From NCBI GenBank assembly GCA_020310875.1, contig CM035407.1, positions 220,990,496-221,054,495 of the forward strand: a DNA stretch of 64,000 nt, read 5' to 3'. The DNA is from Ceratopteris richardii (Eukaryota; Streptophyta; Polypodiopsida; Polypodiales; Pteridaceae). The notes beneath the pieces are model-generated. The model worked only from the letters and a program-made list of their open reading frames with translations. It searched no databases and was not told the DNA's origin. The position numbers and the translations under genes were made by a program. Shown here piece after piece: positions 46,388-59,914 of this stretch (position 1 is its first letter; each line of letters starts with the position of its first letter).

Positions 46388-47032
46388 AAATAAAGCTTCC
46401 AGAGGCACTACCCCTGAGCAAGAGAAGAGTGCAGGACGAGATATACAGGATCCTACTACAGACCAAATTTTAACCCAACGAACTCATCCAAATTTTAACC
46501 CAACGAACTCATGTAAAGATTCAACATCCCAGACCCAACATTTCGGCAGATTGAAAATAGAGATTTCCATCATTTTCAACTTGGGTTCATGTTAATTTTC
46601 TAGAAAAATTTCAGATAAAGGAACTAAGCTATGCTTCAAAGAAGCATATTCTTTTCTGGGACAGTACAGAGTAGTTAACTGATATCATAGCCAGGCAAGG
46701 CAGCTCTCCAAAATAAAGCTTCCGGAGGCACACTACCCCTGAGCAAGAGAAGAGTACAGGACAAGATATACAGGATCCTACTACAGACCAAATTCTAACC
46801 CAACGAACTCAACCAAGCTAGTTGTGGGCACTTCATGTAAAGATTCAACATCCCAACCCCAACATTTCAGCAGATTGAAAATAGAGATTTCAATCATTTT
46901 CAACTTGGGTTCATGTTAATTTTCAAGAAAATTTTCAGATAAAGGAACTAAGCTATGCTTCAAAGAGGCATATTCTTTTCTGGGACAGTACAGAGTAGTT
47001 AACTGCTATCATAGCCAGGCAGCTCTCCTCAC
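46388..47032. repeat. ~323-bp tandem duplication
   Basis: 46388-46710 and 46711-47032 share AATAAAGCTTCC, GAGCAAGAGAAGAG, ACAGGATCCTACTACAGACC, GGAACTAAGCTATGCTTCAA and GGGACAGTACAGAGTAGTTA. The first has an extra local 28-bp duplication (CCAAATTTTAACCCAACGAA twice). Confidence 0.9.
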
Positions 47033-47151
47033 TCACAGCAGACTGACATACTCCATTCAATAGTACTCTCTCCTCACTCGGCAAATTGAAAGTCAGCCAA
47101 CATGATAACAGAACACAGTGTGTAAAGCAAGGCACTGAATTTTTCTGAAAT

Positions 47152-47487
47152 TGCCTACAAGACTTGCTTCTTCATACCCATCAGAATGCTCCTGAGAAAT
47201 CAGACACTTCTTCATGATGATGCTCACTGACAAGTTCGATGAGCAATTCAACAGGAAATGCATAAAGCCCCATCCTTAAGCAAGCTTAAGGAGGATTATT
47301 ATGTAACATGCACAGAGAGCCTGAAACACTTCAGTGTTGTTAGGCAAGCTCTGAAATTTTAAATCATTGCCTACATGACCTGCTTTTTCATACCCATAAG
47401 AATCCTGAGGAATCATACACTTCTTCATTTACAAGTTAGATGAGCAGTTCCACTGGAGTTGCATAAAACCCTATTCTTAAGCAGGGC
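47152..47487. repeat. diverged tandem duplication
   Basis: 47152-47290 and 47370-47487 share CCTACAAGACTTGCTTCTTC or its variant, TCATACCCATMAGAAT, CACTTCTTCAT, GAGCARTTC and TGCATAAARCCC, with several deletions. Older than the neighbouring duplications. Confidence 0.7.
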
Positions 47488-48057
47488 TAGAAGAAAATTT
47501 TCAATGTACAACTTAATATCAATTTAACCTTCAAATCTTGTGCATGCACTCTTTCGAGAACCTTATATAAAGGTGACCTTCCGATCTTGTACATTATGCA
47601 TTCATTCAAGTGCCTTTAAAACTAGGTCACACTCTGAGACTTGCATTAGTTTCCTAGATTTTCGACTGAAAAGTTTGATCACCTGCAGGGAATAAAGTTC
47701 CGATCTTGTGTACTCTACCTGCTATATTTTTTCATCTCTAATATATATGCAATAAGATCTTACTCATTAAAGAAGTTCCTAGGATGTCTCAATTTATATG
47801 ACTACATATGTTTTCTACATCCTTGACATTGTGTTCGGGATTTGAGATGCCACAATAAATCTACTAATGAATTCATGAGTATGATACAAATTATGCCTTT
47901 CAGTAAGGGGCATATTCATGCACATCTATTTCCCACCCTGTCAAGTTCAAAGGTGTTCACAGTAGTGCTCATATCAAGAGATCAATAATTACTTTACTGG
48001 AAGCAGAAGCCATCCTCTGGACACATGCAACAAGACCTTGTTCAGCACCATTACAGG
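47488..48057. other. unassigned DNA
   Basis: No gene recognised. A short diverged duplication around TCTTGTGCATGCACTC and TCTTGTACATTATGCATTC occurs near 47540-47610. Confidence 0.4.
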
Positions 48058-48454
48058 ATTATCTATTGAGTCTTGGAATATCCTTGACCATATCAGGCTT
48101 TCCTGGGAGGTCTCTTTAATGGAGGATATCATTGTCAGAATGCAGTAGATACAGCACAGGTACACTAAGGGTTTTTTCTGAATGTTGATCTGAGTTACTA
48201 TAGAACTGTTTCTGAATGTTGATCTGAGTTACTATAGAACTGTCCAAGAGCAAAATCGCTATTTATTATCTATTGAGTCTTGAAATATCCTTGACCATAT
48301 CATGCTTTCCTGGGAGCTCTCTTTAATGGAGGATATCATTGACAGTATTGACTGAAGCCTATGGCAGTAGATACAGCACAAGTACACTAAGGGTTTTTTC
48401 TGAATGTTGATCTGAGTTACTATAGAACTGTCCAAGAGCAAAATCGCTATTTAT
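48058..48454. repeat. ~200-bp duplication with an inner 34-bp duplication
   Basis: TTATCTATTGAGTCTTG ... CAAAATCGCTATTTA occurs at 48058-48263 and 48264-48454. Within the first copy TCTGAATGTTGATCTGAGTT plus ACTATAGAACTGT is itself doubled (48177 and 48211), so at least two events are recorded. Confidence 0.9.
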
Positions 48455-48551
48455 TTCAAGAGTCTCCAAGTTCATCAGTGCATGCTGAGTTACTGACTCA
48501 GGGGCTTGGGGTTCTGGGCCCTTCTGCCACCCAGACCTAGATAAGTTTTAT

Positions 48552-49330
48552 GCGATCTACTATCGAGTTGTAGGATTCAGGCAATGGTTATTTTTAGTGC
48601 GGCTAGAAGCCCTCTGAAGAATTTCCCAAATCAAGGATGGATTTTGAAGGAATGCAAAAGAAGGTTCTGATCTTTGATTCAAACTAAACAAGTTAGCTCT
48701 AAACCAGAAGTTAATGTGCACTTCTTTGGCCAACCAACCACAAAATTGTCATTTCTTTTTAAGCTTCATAAACTGAGGTTTCATAAATTGTGGACATTCC
48801 ATTTAACTGAGGTTCATATAATTTTTCTAACCAATCTACTCTCGAGGTTGTAGGATTCAGGCTATGGTTATGCTTAGTGCAGCTAAACGCCCTCTAAAGC
48901 GTTTCTGACATCAAGGATGGATTTTCACGAATGAGAAAGAAGCTTCTGTTCTTTAATTCAAACTAGACAAGGCCACCCAACCACAACATAGTCATTACTT
49001 TCAAAGATAACATATTTACCCTAGAAGGCATCCTCAAAAGTGAATTAATCTCAAAATCCAACCTGGGCACAACTTCAAGGTACTCCTAACCACCGAACCA
49101 CCAAATGGTCATCACTTACAAGGATATCATATTTACCCTAGAAGGCATCCACAAAGTAATTTAATCTTAAAATCCTGAAATGAGGTAGGCACAACTTCAA
49201 GGTACTCCTACGTAAGATATCATGTTTACCTTTGAAGGCATCCACAAAGTGACTTCATCTTAAAATACTGAAATGAACCCAGGCACAACTTCAAGGTACT
49301 CCAAGCAAGTAAAGATAACAACCAGGAAAC
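48552..49330. repeat. cluster of diverged duplications
   Basis: A 140-bp block with TTGTAGGATTCAGGC and ATCAAGGATGGATTTT is at 48552-48690 and 48831-48970. Downstream, ATATCATATTTACCCTAGAA-like 90-bp blocks with AAGGCATCCACAAAGT and GGCACAACTTCAAGGTACTC occur three times (about 49008, 49120 and 49215). Confidence 0.8.
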
Positions 49331-49651
49331 CTGACCTAAACTGCATTGGGACTATGTTGCTGCTTAAATCAATAAATATATTCTCTCTCGAGTCTCTCAA
49401 AACAAAGCGTGATCTCAAAACATTCGTTTAGGTAACAATCCCTCGCTCAATCCATACAACTTTTGCAGTTCCCCTACTCCTATTTTCAGCAAGCACTTTC
49501 AGATGAAACCAATACAAGGTCCAGATGACATCATTCAGACAATGCACTTTCTATGTGTACAATGCATTATAGTTTTCCTTTGCATAAATCTCTGCCTGGA
49601 AGAAACATGTTAGCACTAGTTTGAGAACAAGTTTAGAACTTGTACTGTTGA

Positions 49652-49754
49652 ACTGCAAACTAGAAACAGAAGAAACTATATACATAGAAGGCATAAGGTA
49701 AGTTGTACTGCAAACTAGAAACAGAAGAAACTGTATACATAGGAAGGCATAAGA
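49652..49754. repeat. 55-bp tandem duplication
   Basis: ACTGCAAACTAGAAACAGAA ... AAGGCATAAG at 49652-49706 and again at 49707-49754 with minor changes. Confidence 0.88.
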
Positions 49755-50629
49755 TATTTTGACCTACTTCTGTCTAGAGTGACTAATGAACTATAAAGGC
49801 AAAATAATGTTTCAAAAACTTTGTAACCTTTCAAATATAATGCTATGCATTAACCACGACAGCTCTGGAAATGGCTTCAATCCATGTTGGTAAAAATAAG
49901 TATAGAAAAAAGAAGAATAAATAAGTGTTGAAAGAAGAAATTGCAATCACGCAGTATAAGAAAGAAATATACTGTCGAACAAGTAACTATTTCACAAGAA
50001 TCCAAACAGTGATTGACAAATCTATGAAAAAACTGTCAATAAATCAATCTCTAAAGCCAAAATATTTGAACTTCCAGCTCAAATGATAAAATCGCCTTTG
50101 TAGCCAATCATTAGCTGTTCATAAAAAGTTGCACCTATCGTAGATCTTGAAAGTTAAAATCCAGTAAGCATCAGGAATAAGCATCGATTAGGACTGAGTA
50201 ATGAATGCTGGCACAAAGGTCTGAGAACTCAGTTACAGCATCATGGGCTGGAGCCACACACAAACCAGACTCTCAGATACACTAACAGATAACTTTCGAG
50301 CTAGTTCATAATCACCTTGAAGCTCAACTTATTCAGAATAAACCATCAAAATGAGCAACTCATGGCATTTTCACTCCTAATAACTAGCCTGTGACTCAAC
50401 AAGGCACTCAAGGTGCCCAAGAGTCGAAACCACTTAATTGCTCATAAACACCTAATCAGGAACAAAAACTTAAAGCAAAACAACAGGTACGACAATCACA
50501 GCTCACTAGAATTCAATATATTCCTCATGTTTCAAAAAATTATAGGCATAGACACCTACAAAACTAAGGAGCAGGAACCAGCAACATACACACGACAACT
50601 CGTTTACATTGCCTGCATTCACTCTAAGG
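49755..50629. other. intergenic DNA including the RPL11 3' flank
   Basis: No separate gene recognised. The RPL11 3' UTR should occupy the upper 200-300 bp on the minus strand; no clear AATAAA signal was seen in the expected place. Confidence 0.45.
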
Positions 50630-52913
<2,284 letters not shown>

Positions 52914-53011
52914 GGTGGCGCAGAGAAGAGACCCGCAGGAGATCTTCACTGAAATGCCGACTTCGAAAGATGGCTTTTGTCGAGAGTTGTCAAGTTAAAG
53001 AGTTAGGGTTT
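52914..53011 (-). promoter_or_regulatory. RPL11 5' UTR and proximal promoter with telo-box
   Basis: Upstream of the ATG the minus strand reads a pyrimidine-rich leader (GGTCTCTTCTCTGCGCCACC). At 53011-53003 it carries AAACCCTAA, a telo-box, an element known to be common near start sites of plant ribosomal protein genes. An AT-rich TATAATTTAAA lies 65-75 bp further up (53084-53074). The transcription start is not determined. Confidence 0.65.
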
Positions 53012-53968
53012 TGGCTTAGAGAGAAATAATGTGACCAGAAAATAAAAAGGTTTTGATTCGTAGAAGGGACATGTTTAAATTATATTTGCCTTTTTAGATC
53101 ATTGTAAACCCAAAGTTCCTCATTTACGAAAGGAATGTGATGGAGTAATTGTGTTGTTATTCATAGCATCATTTTCCCCGGATTTTGATGTTTTCAATTA
53201 GGTGACAAGCCCGCATAAAACGTATAGCATTGAGAGAGGTCGCACATGGATAAATATTTTTTGTGAGAAAAGGTGACTTTTGAAATGACTTGAAATGTGT
53301 ATAAGGTGCACATAATGGTTTGGTGGTTGGAAATTTGCACGATTTCATCATATCCTAGGTATGTGTGTATATGTGCACATATAATGATCTAGTGACCAGA
53401 TTTCAAGTGATGTTGTCAAACATTAGAACATCAAAGTGATGTCAAACACTAGAACATCAAAGAGACATGCACATGGTAACTTGATGTTCAGATTTTGATG
53501 AGGAGGAGGAGATGGACTCTATGGAAGACAAATACCCATATTATTCACATTCAAGTAAAATACTAACTTGAACTAGTTAGAGGCCATGATACAGTGTTTC
53601 ATCTACATAAATCATGTTAGGTTCTCTAATCTTCCCAATATTGTATCAATACCAAGTTTATATTGCACATGGGATTTATCATAGGTGTCTTCTTACCTAG
53701 GTGATTAGATGCCTTACTTATCAAGCTCATATGGCATTTATCTCTTTTCTTTCTTTGTGATATATCCTTCAAATGTTTTCCTTGTGAAGGGATTTTCCAT
53801 TTTTGTCATTTTGTAAGTTTTTGGTCTCATCATTTTGGCCTTAAGTTTCAATGTCTTCCCCTTATAGTTTTGCAAGCGTGAACACAAGAGTGTTCCTAAT
53901 CACTTTAGAAAGCAAGGTAAACATTGAGGGGAAGTTCCATTTTGGAAATCTCACAAACCTTATCCAGT
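53012..53968. other. unassigned upstream region of RPL11
   Basis: About 950 bp with no gene recognised. A short direct repeat (GTGATGTCAAACACTAGAACATCAAAG-like, 22 bp) occurs twice near 53410-53460. Confidence 0.4.
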
Positions 53969-54240
53969 GTAAATTTTGCCCTTATCCTCCTACAAAAGGA
54001 TAATGTGCATCTCAAAAAGATTTAGGAGGAGTATTATCTTATTGTTGCATCCATAGCAATGATAAATGGTAAACCCGTATATATAGATATAATCGAATCC
54101 TTTGGTAAATTTTGCCCTTATCCTCCTACAAAAGGATAGTGTGCATCTCAAAAAGATTTAGGAGGAGTATTATCTTATTGTTGCATCCATAGCAATGATA
54201 AATGGTAAACCCGTATATATAGATATAATCGAATCCTTTG
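53969..54240. repeat. 136-bp tandem duplication, nearly perfect
   Basis: 53969-54104 and 54105-54240 (GTAAATTTTGCCCTTATCCT ... CGAATCCTTTG) differ at one visible position (GGATAATGTG against GGATAGTGTG). Confidence 0.93.
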
Positions 54241-54509
54241 GGAATGTGGCACAGAAGTTGAAAATCAATTTGATTCGCTATTGAACATTATGTATTCAAG
54301 TTGATGGGGACATTATCTAGTAGTGGACACACTTGAATCCTTGGTACATTGCCCAAGGTTCAAGTCCCCTTGATTTGCTCAATATAAACACCTAATGTGA
54401 GGGATAAAGAGGGTCCGCTAGGTGTGAGTTTGTTCTTTTAGATTTCAAGCCTAAAGAGGTTATACTATAAGATGAAAGTCCCTTTTCATTGGCGTTTGGG
54501 GATCATGAT

Positions 54510-54717
54510 TGCACACAAAAAGCAAGAGGAAGTAGAGGAAGCTTAGGAGCACGACACAATGAGTATTAAGAAGTAGAGAATGTACAAAGATAAGAAGCCA
54601 TTAAGGGTTATGGACATATATACAAGTTAGGTAGAAAGAAGCTATGAAAGAGGGAAAAAGTGCCATCCTAAGTGTGCCACACACATCGCTATTGAAATAT
54701 ACTAACAAATACAGTTT
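54510..54717 (-). repeat. degenerate family A LTR
   Basis: Block order matches the family A LTR at 12869-13098: CACAAAAAGCAAGAGG, GTACAAAGATAAG, TTAAGGGTTATGG, TATATACAAG, AAAGAGGGAAAAAGTG, CCTAAGTGTG and ATTGAAATATACTAACA. Identity is lower than among the other copies. Confidence 0.75.
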
Positions 54718-54774
54718 GGAAAGTGAACAAGGGGCTCTCATTCATGTGTAAGCAAGTGTCAACCAATGTGGGCT

Positions 54775-55712
54775 AAGGTCAAACCAAGAATGAGAGTAAG
54801 CTCAAAGCTTTGCAAAAAGCTTCAAACTTCTCATGAGGTAAATCCTTTATAAAAAGGTCTACAACATTATCATGTGTGGGAACATATGCCAAATTGATCT
54901 ATCCCATAGAGATTTTCTCCCTTACATAATGATATCGCATCTCAATGTACTTGGTGCAAGCATGGAACACTAGGATTCTCATAACCATCAATGCACTATC
55001 ACTATCAGTAAAAGTGGTGGTGGTGGAGGCGTGACCAATGCCCAAGTCATCCATAAGGCTTCTAAGGCACACACACACACACACACACTCAATAGTAGCT
55101 GTGAAAGCTTCCTTATACTTAGCCTCGCAACTAGAAGTGGCCATAGTAGGCTGCTTCTTGCTCAAACAAGATATGATTCAGCTCTAAGCATGAATCAAAA
55201 ACCACTTATGGACACACGAGTGTCATAATAGGAGGCCCAGTCTGAGTTAAACAAAGCATGTAAATCTTGTGGTACTAATGCCCCCCTTAGGATAAAAGAA
55301 CCAAATGTTTTGGGCACCTAGGAAGCACCAAAATATATGCTTGAACATTTGCCAATTCTTGATACAAATATGCTCAACTAAGATATAACAAAGTAAATAT
55401 TGGGCCAAGTGATGCATGCATGAATACGGCATCCAATAGCTTGTTGATAAAAAAAACATCAAATGCATCTTCAACATCATGGAGACTCAATCATAAACAC
55501 ATCCCCATGGGAGTGGCAATGGGCTTAGAATCTTCAAGGCCTGCAATAAAGCCAATGTATTTTGTCTTACAAAAGCAGTGCCCCCATGAGCTTGCATACA
55601 TTGAACACCCAAATAATGATGCAGATGCCCCAAATCTAACATTTTGAAAGAGGCATGCAAATCGGCCTTAAACTCAAAATTATGTATCTCTCTAGGACCA
55701 ATGATCAACTAC
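54775..55712 (-). pseudogene. family A copia RT (C-terminal part) and RNase H, broken
   Basis: RT part 55708-55487 reads FKADLHASFKMLDLGHLHHY, LGVQCMQAHGG, almost the same as A1. Then LAQYLLCYILVEHICIKNW in shifted frame, and RNase H at 55165-54899: MSKKQPTMATSSCEAKYKEA, IGHASTTTTFTDSDSALMVM, FHACTKYIEMRYHYVREKIS. A CACACACA microsatellite has expanded inside the codons before RSLMDDLG (55069-55088), adding cysteines and valines. Stops and shifts elsewhere. Confidence 0.88.
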
Positions 55713-55759
55713 ACGGAGGAGGTAGCCATGAGGAAGTTCTTCTAGAAAAACATCCCGGT

Positions 55760-57115
55760 AATTATTTATTAAAAATTAAATTTTCCATGATGAGTCAAAA
55801 GAGACAAGACATATGGAACTAGATTTATATTATATACATCATTTACATCAATTGGAAGTATCATGCAAACTTCCACTCTATGAGTATTTACATGATTTTT
55901 CAATTCCATGCTTGAGATCAAATGAATACTTGGCACATCATGCTCCCCTTGAATCAAGTAGTGGATACCATTTCTTTCAAATTCCAAATTATTCATCAAA
56001 TAACTTCTCTTGGGCAACCATCCTATACCCTAGAGCCATTCCCTACCCAGCACCACATCAATTCTTTCCATATGCATGATCTAAAAATCAAATTTATCTT
56101 TGCATCCTTGAAACTCAATTTTGAAACCATATATCACAGCACCACATCAATTCTTTCCATATGCATGATCTAAAAATCAAATTTATCTTTGCATCCTTGA
56201 AACTCAATTTTGAAACCATATATCACAGTGTCCTAGACTTTCTTATCTTGTCCTTGGATCATAGACACTACATATTGATGTGGAGACTTTTGTTGGGGCA
56301 ACCTTAACTTCCTCACTATTGAGTAATTAAGGACGTTATGGGTGGCCAAGTCATCTATCATGACTCTGGAACTTTCTCCTCTTATGCAAATATGGATTTT
56401 GACTAAGTCATGTGGTCCAAATAGATTTTGGGCCTACATGGAATCAAACAAACAACATTGGTGCATGCGATTTCATGCAAAACTTCCACTTTCTTCCATA
56501 ATTTCACTATTTTCAAAGTTTAAAGTTTGGATAAGGTGGACTCCTAACTTCTCTTTCCTTTTCTCTCACGGATGGCTTTATGTTGCACCCTAGCAATATA
56601 AGTTTTACTTAAATGTCCTAGATTTAAGCACTTGAAGCAAAGGTTTTTGTTATTTTCTTTCTCCTAGACTTTAGGGTCAAGTATTGGCCATGAAAGCCAA
56701 GGGATCTTGAAATTCTTTCTCTTAAAAGTGCTTATTATTTTTTTATTTCTTTTGAAGTTTTTATTATCCCCGATAGGATGAAGTGGTAAGTCTTCTCGGC
56801 TCTTAGGGGCACTTCTCTTCACTTTATGTTTAATCACTTTATCGAGGCTACAAATAAAATCCCTTACTTTATGGAAATCACCCATGTTTTAGAGCTTGAG
56901 AACTATCTCTTTATAATGTGATATGTATATGGAGAGGGGACATCCTTGTTGAAGGACATTATCCCACTCTTCCCAATTACATTCATCCTTGTTCTCTGGC
57001 AAGAACTCTATTTTTAAAGAGTAATTTTTAGGGTTTCTATGAGATTCCTTCAAGCTCATCCACAACTTGTAAGTTTTTGTCTCAAGGGACAAGCTTATTT
57101 CTACACTTGATAGGA
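55760..57115 (-). pseudogene. Ty3-type gag and protease, broken
   Basis: On the minus strand, gag at 57092-56664 reads WEEWDNVLQQGCPLSIYISH, YKEIVLKL, then MGDFHKVRDFICSLDKVIKH, matching the W..L.QG..S...Y...F......L....E...V..F..GL pattern of the Retrotrans_gag domain. A zinc knuckle follows near 56640-56600 as CFKCLNLGHLSKTY (last Cys changed to Tyr). A protease-like part lies at 56290-55770, containing VVLGREWL-like sequence in one frame. There are several shifts, and a duplication at 56048-56225 breaks the protease. No RT or integrase is attached. Confidence 0.7.
56048..56225. repeat. perfect 89-bp tandem duplication
   Basis: 56048-56136 (CAGCACCACATCAATTCTTT ... CCATATATCA) is repeated at 56137-56225. 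The 89-bp length shifts the frame of the Ty3 protease region it lies in. Confidence 0.92.
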
Positions 57116-57990
57116 CTCGAGAGTACTTTTAACTTGATGAAAGTCTTGTCATTTCTCTAGAGAATTTAAGATTTCATCCTTATTTATGTCTTTGTCCTCT
57201 CCTCATAATTGAAGTGGATTGAAGTCTTTCATGAAAAAAAAGACTCCTATATCTTAAGGAAGTGGTATGTTGAGAATTCAAGATCAAATCCTTTGCTTTA
57301 TTTATAAGTGAGACATTAATTTGTATGGGTAATGGAACATCTGGCCCTTACTCATTGATGGAACCCTTCGTCGAATTGACAAGGATCCCATCTGGCAGGA
57401 AGATGTTGAGTTGGGTAGAGCATACTTAATATTTGCTCCATTTTGCCCTTTCGCTTCATTTACAGAAGTGCATGGGGTTTTTTTGTATAAATCATGGCTT
57501 CAAAAGGCTAAATAATTATTTTGCCTTTATTTAACCCTTGATTTACCCTTGACACGTACTTGAACCTTTGGGTTGAACTCTCGGTCTCAACCCTTGGGAT
57601 ATTTATTCCCATGAGCTCCAAATTGAATGGTTTTGAACCTTAGACTTGATTTATCCTAAGGTGTGGGAACCTTAGTCTTTAGGAGCCACCTTCGGTGTAT
57701 GCGAGAGACAAAACCTCATTTGATTTAGAAGGCATGAGCTTATGATTGGAGACATCTCAAGCAAAGTTTCAATTCCACAATGGTGGAGGAAGGTGAACCA
57801 TAGAGATTGAAGAAAATTTGTGAACAAAAGAGAGGCCATCCTGGGAACTTATTGTGCATTGAGCATCTTTTGGAGCATCAAATGGGATTTTTACAATCCA
57901 TTGATGTTAGGGAAGTACAATTAAGTTCTCTTTAATTTTTTTCTTTCCTAGCATCATTTGGCATTAATGAAGTAGTCGCAAAATATAAAC
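57116..57990. other. unassigned DNA
   Basis: No gene recognised; may be the untranslated 5' part of the preceding Ty3 remnant. Confidence 0.4.
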
Positions 57991-58226
57991 TTAAATGCTA
58001 GAAAGACGAATTAGTAAGTCTAGCATGACTCATACTCAATTCGCATGAAAAATCATCCATAGAATTCAATTTTCTAGTTATGCGTGAACACTTGGATATG
58101 CCCTCTAAAACTTGAATGTTAGAAAGAAGAATTAGTAAGTCTAGCATGACTCATACTCAGTTTGCATGAAAATCATCCATAGAATGGAATTTTTTGTTAT
58201 GCATGAGTAATTGGATATGTCATCTA
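57991..58226. repeat. ~120-bp diverged tandem duplication
   Basis: AATGCTAGAAAGACGAATTA ... ATGCGTGAACACTTGGATAT at 57991-58111 recurs at 58112-58226 with about ten differences (AATGTTAGAAAGAAGAATTA). Confidence 0.85.
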
Positions 58227-58739
58227 TTAGATATAAAGGCTAGACTCCATATATATTTGTTGGCCTACAAGCAATGAGGAGATAGAGAAGTCAAGTACAA
58301 TCCGGCACAGAAGAGGCCTAACCATTTTTTTCATAACGTATTTTTAACCAAAAGTGATTTTCATCACTACACAAACATTGTAAATATCGCTTTTGGAAGA
58401 TTACACTCCATTTTGTTCAAGCAGAGGGGTCCTTGAGCTTGAGGAGTATTAGAAGCACCTACATATCAATTTTCATAATTTTTAGATGCCATTTGATCCC
58501 TCAAATAAGCCCTCTAACCTAATTTTTGACTAGGCTAGACACTAGGTCTCGACATGGCCAAAAGCTAGTCAAAAATTACAAAAAGAGCTAGAGAGCTCAT
58601 TTTTTAGGTTAGGTTGTTAGAAATTTGAGCTTTTGTAAGAGACTTCTCGAGTAATAGAAAGCACTCCATTGTTCCTCTCTTTCTTCTTGCCTTGTGTGCA
58701 TGTGTGTGTATGTGTGTGCATGCTAGTGTGCTCTCTGCA
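58227..58739. other. unassigned DNA
   Basis: No gene recognised; a short GTGT run lies near 58695-58725. Confidence 0.4.
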
Positions 58740-59150
58740 CATGTCCCAAGACAACGGTCCTGAGACAACGATGTCTGTCTATCGTGAGAGATAGAGAAAA
58801 TTTGTACTTTTTGTTTTCATGCATGACACGATAAACCGCACCACAAGAGCACTCTAAATCGCCAGAAAGATCAGAAGTATTTGTGTTTTTTCTATCTATT
58901 CTGAGATACCAAAACCATGACAAACAACAGACATCGTCTATCGTGATAGACACCCATCTATTGCAACAAACAGCCTCCACAACAGAAAATAGACACCATC
59001 TATCATGACAGACACCCGTGTATGGCAATAGACCAAAACCACGACAGATGACAGACACCATGTATCATGACAGACACCCATCTATCATGACAGACAGCCT
59101 CCATGACAAACGATAGACACTCTCTATCATGATAGACAAACATTTTTAAA
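58740..59150. repeat. minisatellite of ATAGACAC / TCTATCATGACAG units
   Basis: A 20-24 bp theme, GACAGACACCATCTATCATG, occurs more than ten times in variants, in places grouped as a longer ~60-65 bp unit that includes CAGCCTCCACAAC. The TCTATC and its complement GATAGA alternate, so short hairpins are possible. The 112-residue minus-strand frame over it is a repeat product. Confidence 0.8.
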
Positions 59151-59914
59151 AATTAAGGTGTTATTTTTTGGAAGCTGGGTAAAATATAGAGTAAATTGAA
59201 GTTGACCCTCACGTGGGACTAGGAAACCTAGGGGGATCTAGAGGATTTTGGTGCAATACAAAGGTGGAAAAAAGGGGTTTTCAAATGTGTCTGAAGCAAA
59301 TTGTCTATCAATTGAAGACAAAAGCTTGAGCTAAAATTTGAACTTTTACAAGATCATTAAGAGCTCTTAGAGAGACCAGAGCAAGGTGCCAATGTGTGCA
59401 AGCTTGGGAACGAGCATCTTGGGCATACAAGTGTAGCAAGGAGAAGCAAATTAAGTTTGGAAGATCTCTCAGCCCCCTCAGTCCATTCCTATCTTACGCT
59501 AAGTGCGATTAGAGGTTCTGATTGATTAGGGGTACGATAGGAACACTCAAGTTCTAAGAGCCTCTAGATTCTCAAGTATAAGAATAGGTTAATTGCAATC
59601 AAGGGACAAATTAAGGGCAAAGAACTTAATCAGATTGGATGGAAAATAGCAAGTACGACAAACTTAAGTGCTCCTTATGATGCATATTCAAAGACAAGGA
59701 AATACATCCTAATAAGATCAAAAGGAACAAGTGAGTGATATCAAGGAATCAACAACGTGGTTGTACACGGGTCATTGGGCTAATCAATAGGGAAGGGAGA
59801 GATCGTCGAAGTATTAGATCATCGGAAGCTAGCATCAACCATACCACTAGGTCTTGGGCCAAATAGCTTAGCGATTATCCCTATAAACTCAGTTCAAAAA
59901 CAAGTGACTCTGAG
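59151..59914. other. unassigned DNA upstream of the Ty3 element
   Basis: No gene, LTR pair or primer-binding site was identified. It probably includes the 5' leader of the following element. Confidence 0.4.

Larger units (their letters stand above)
54510..55712 (-). mobile_element. family A copia remnant (RT, RNase H, 3' LTR)
   Basis: Minus-strand remnant: RT fragment, RNase H, polypurine-like region, LTR 54717-54510. It is more diverged than A1, A2 or A3, so it is an older insertion. The upper end at 55712 meets unrelated sequence about 50 bp before a Ty3 fragment. Confidence 0.85.

Noticed and set aside
58723..59061. 112-residue minus-strand frame rich in Cys
   Set aside because: Lies wholly over the minisatellite at 58740-59150.
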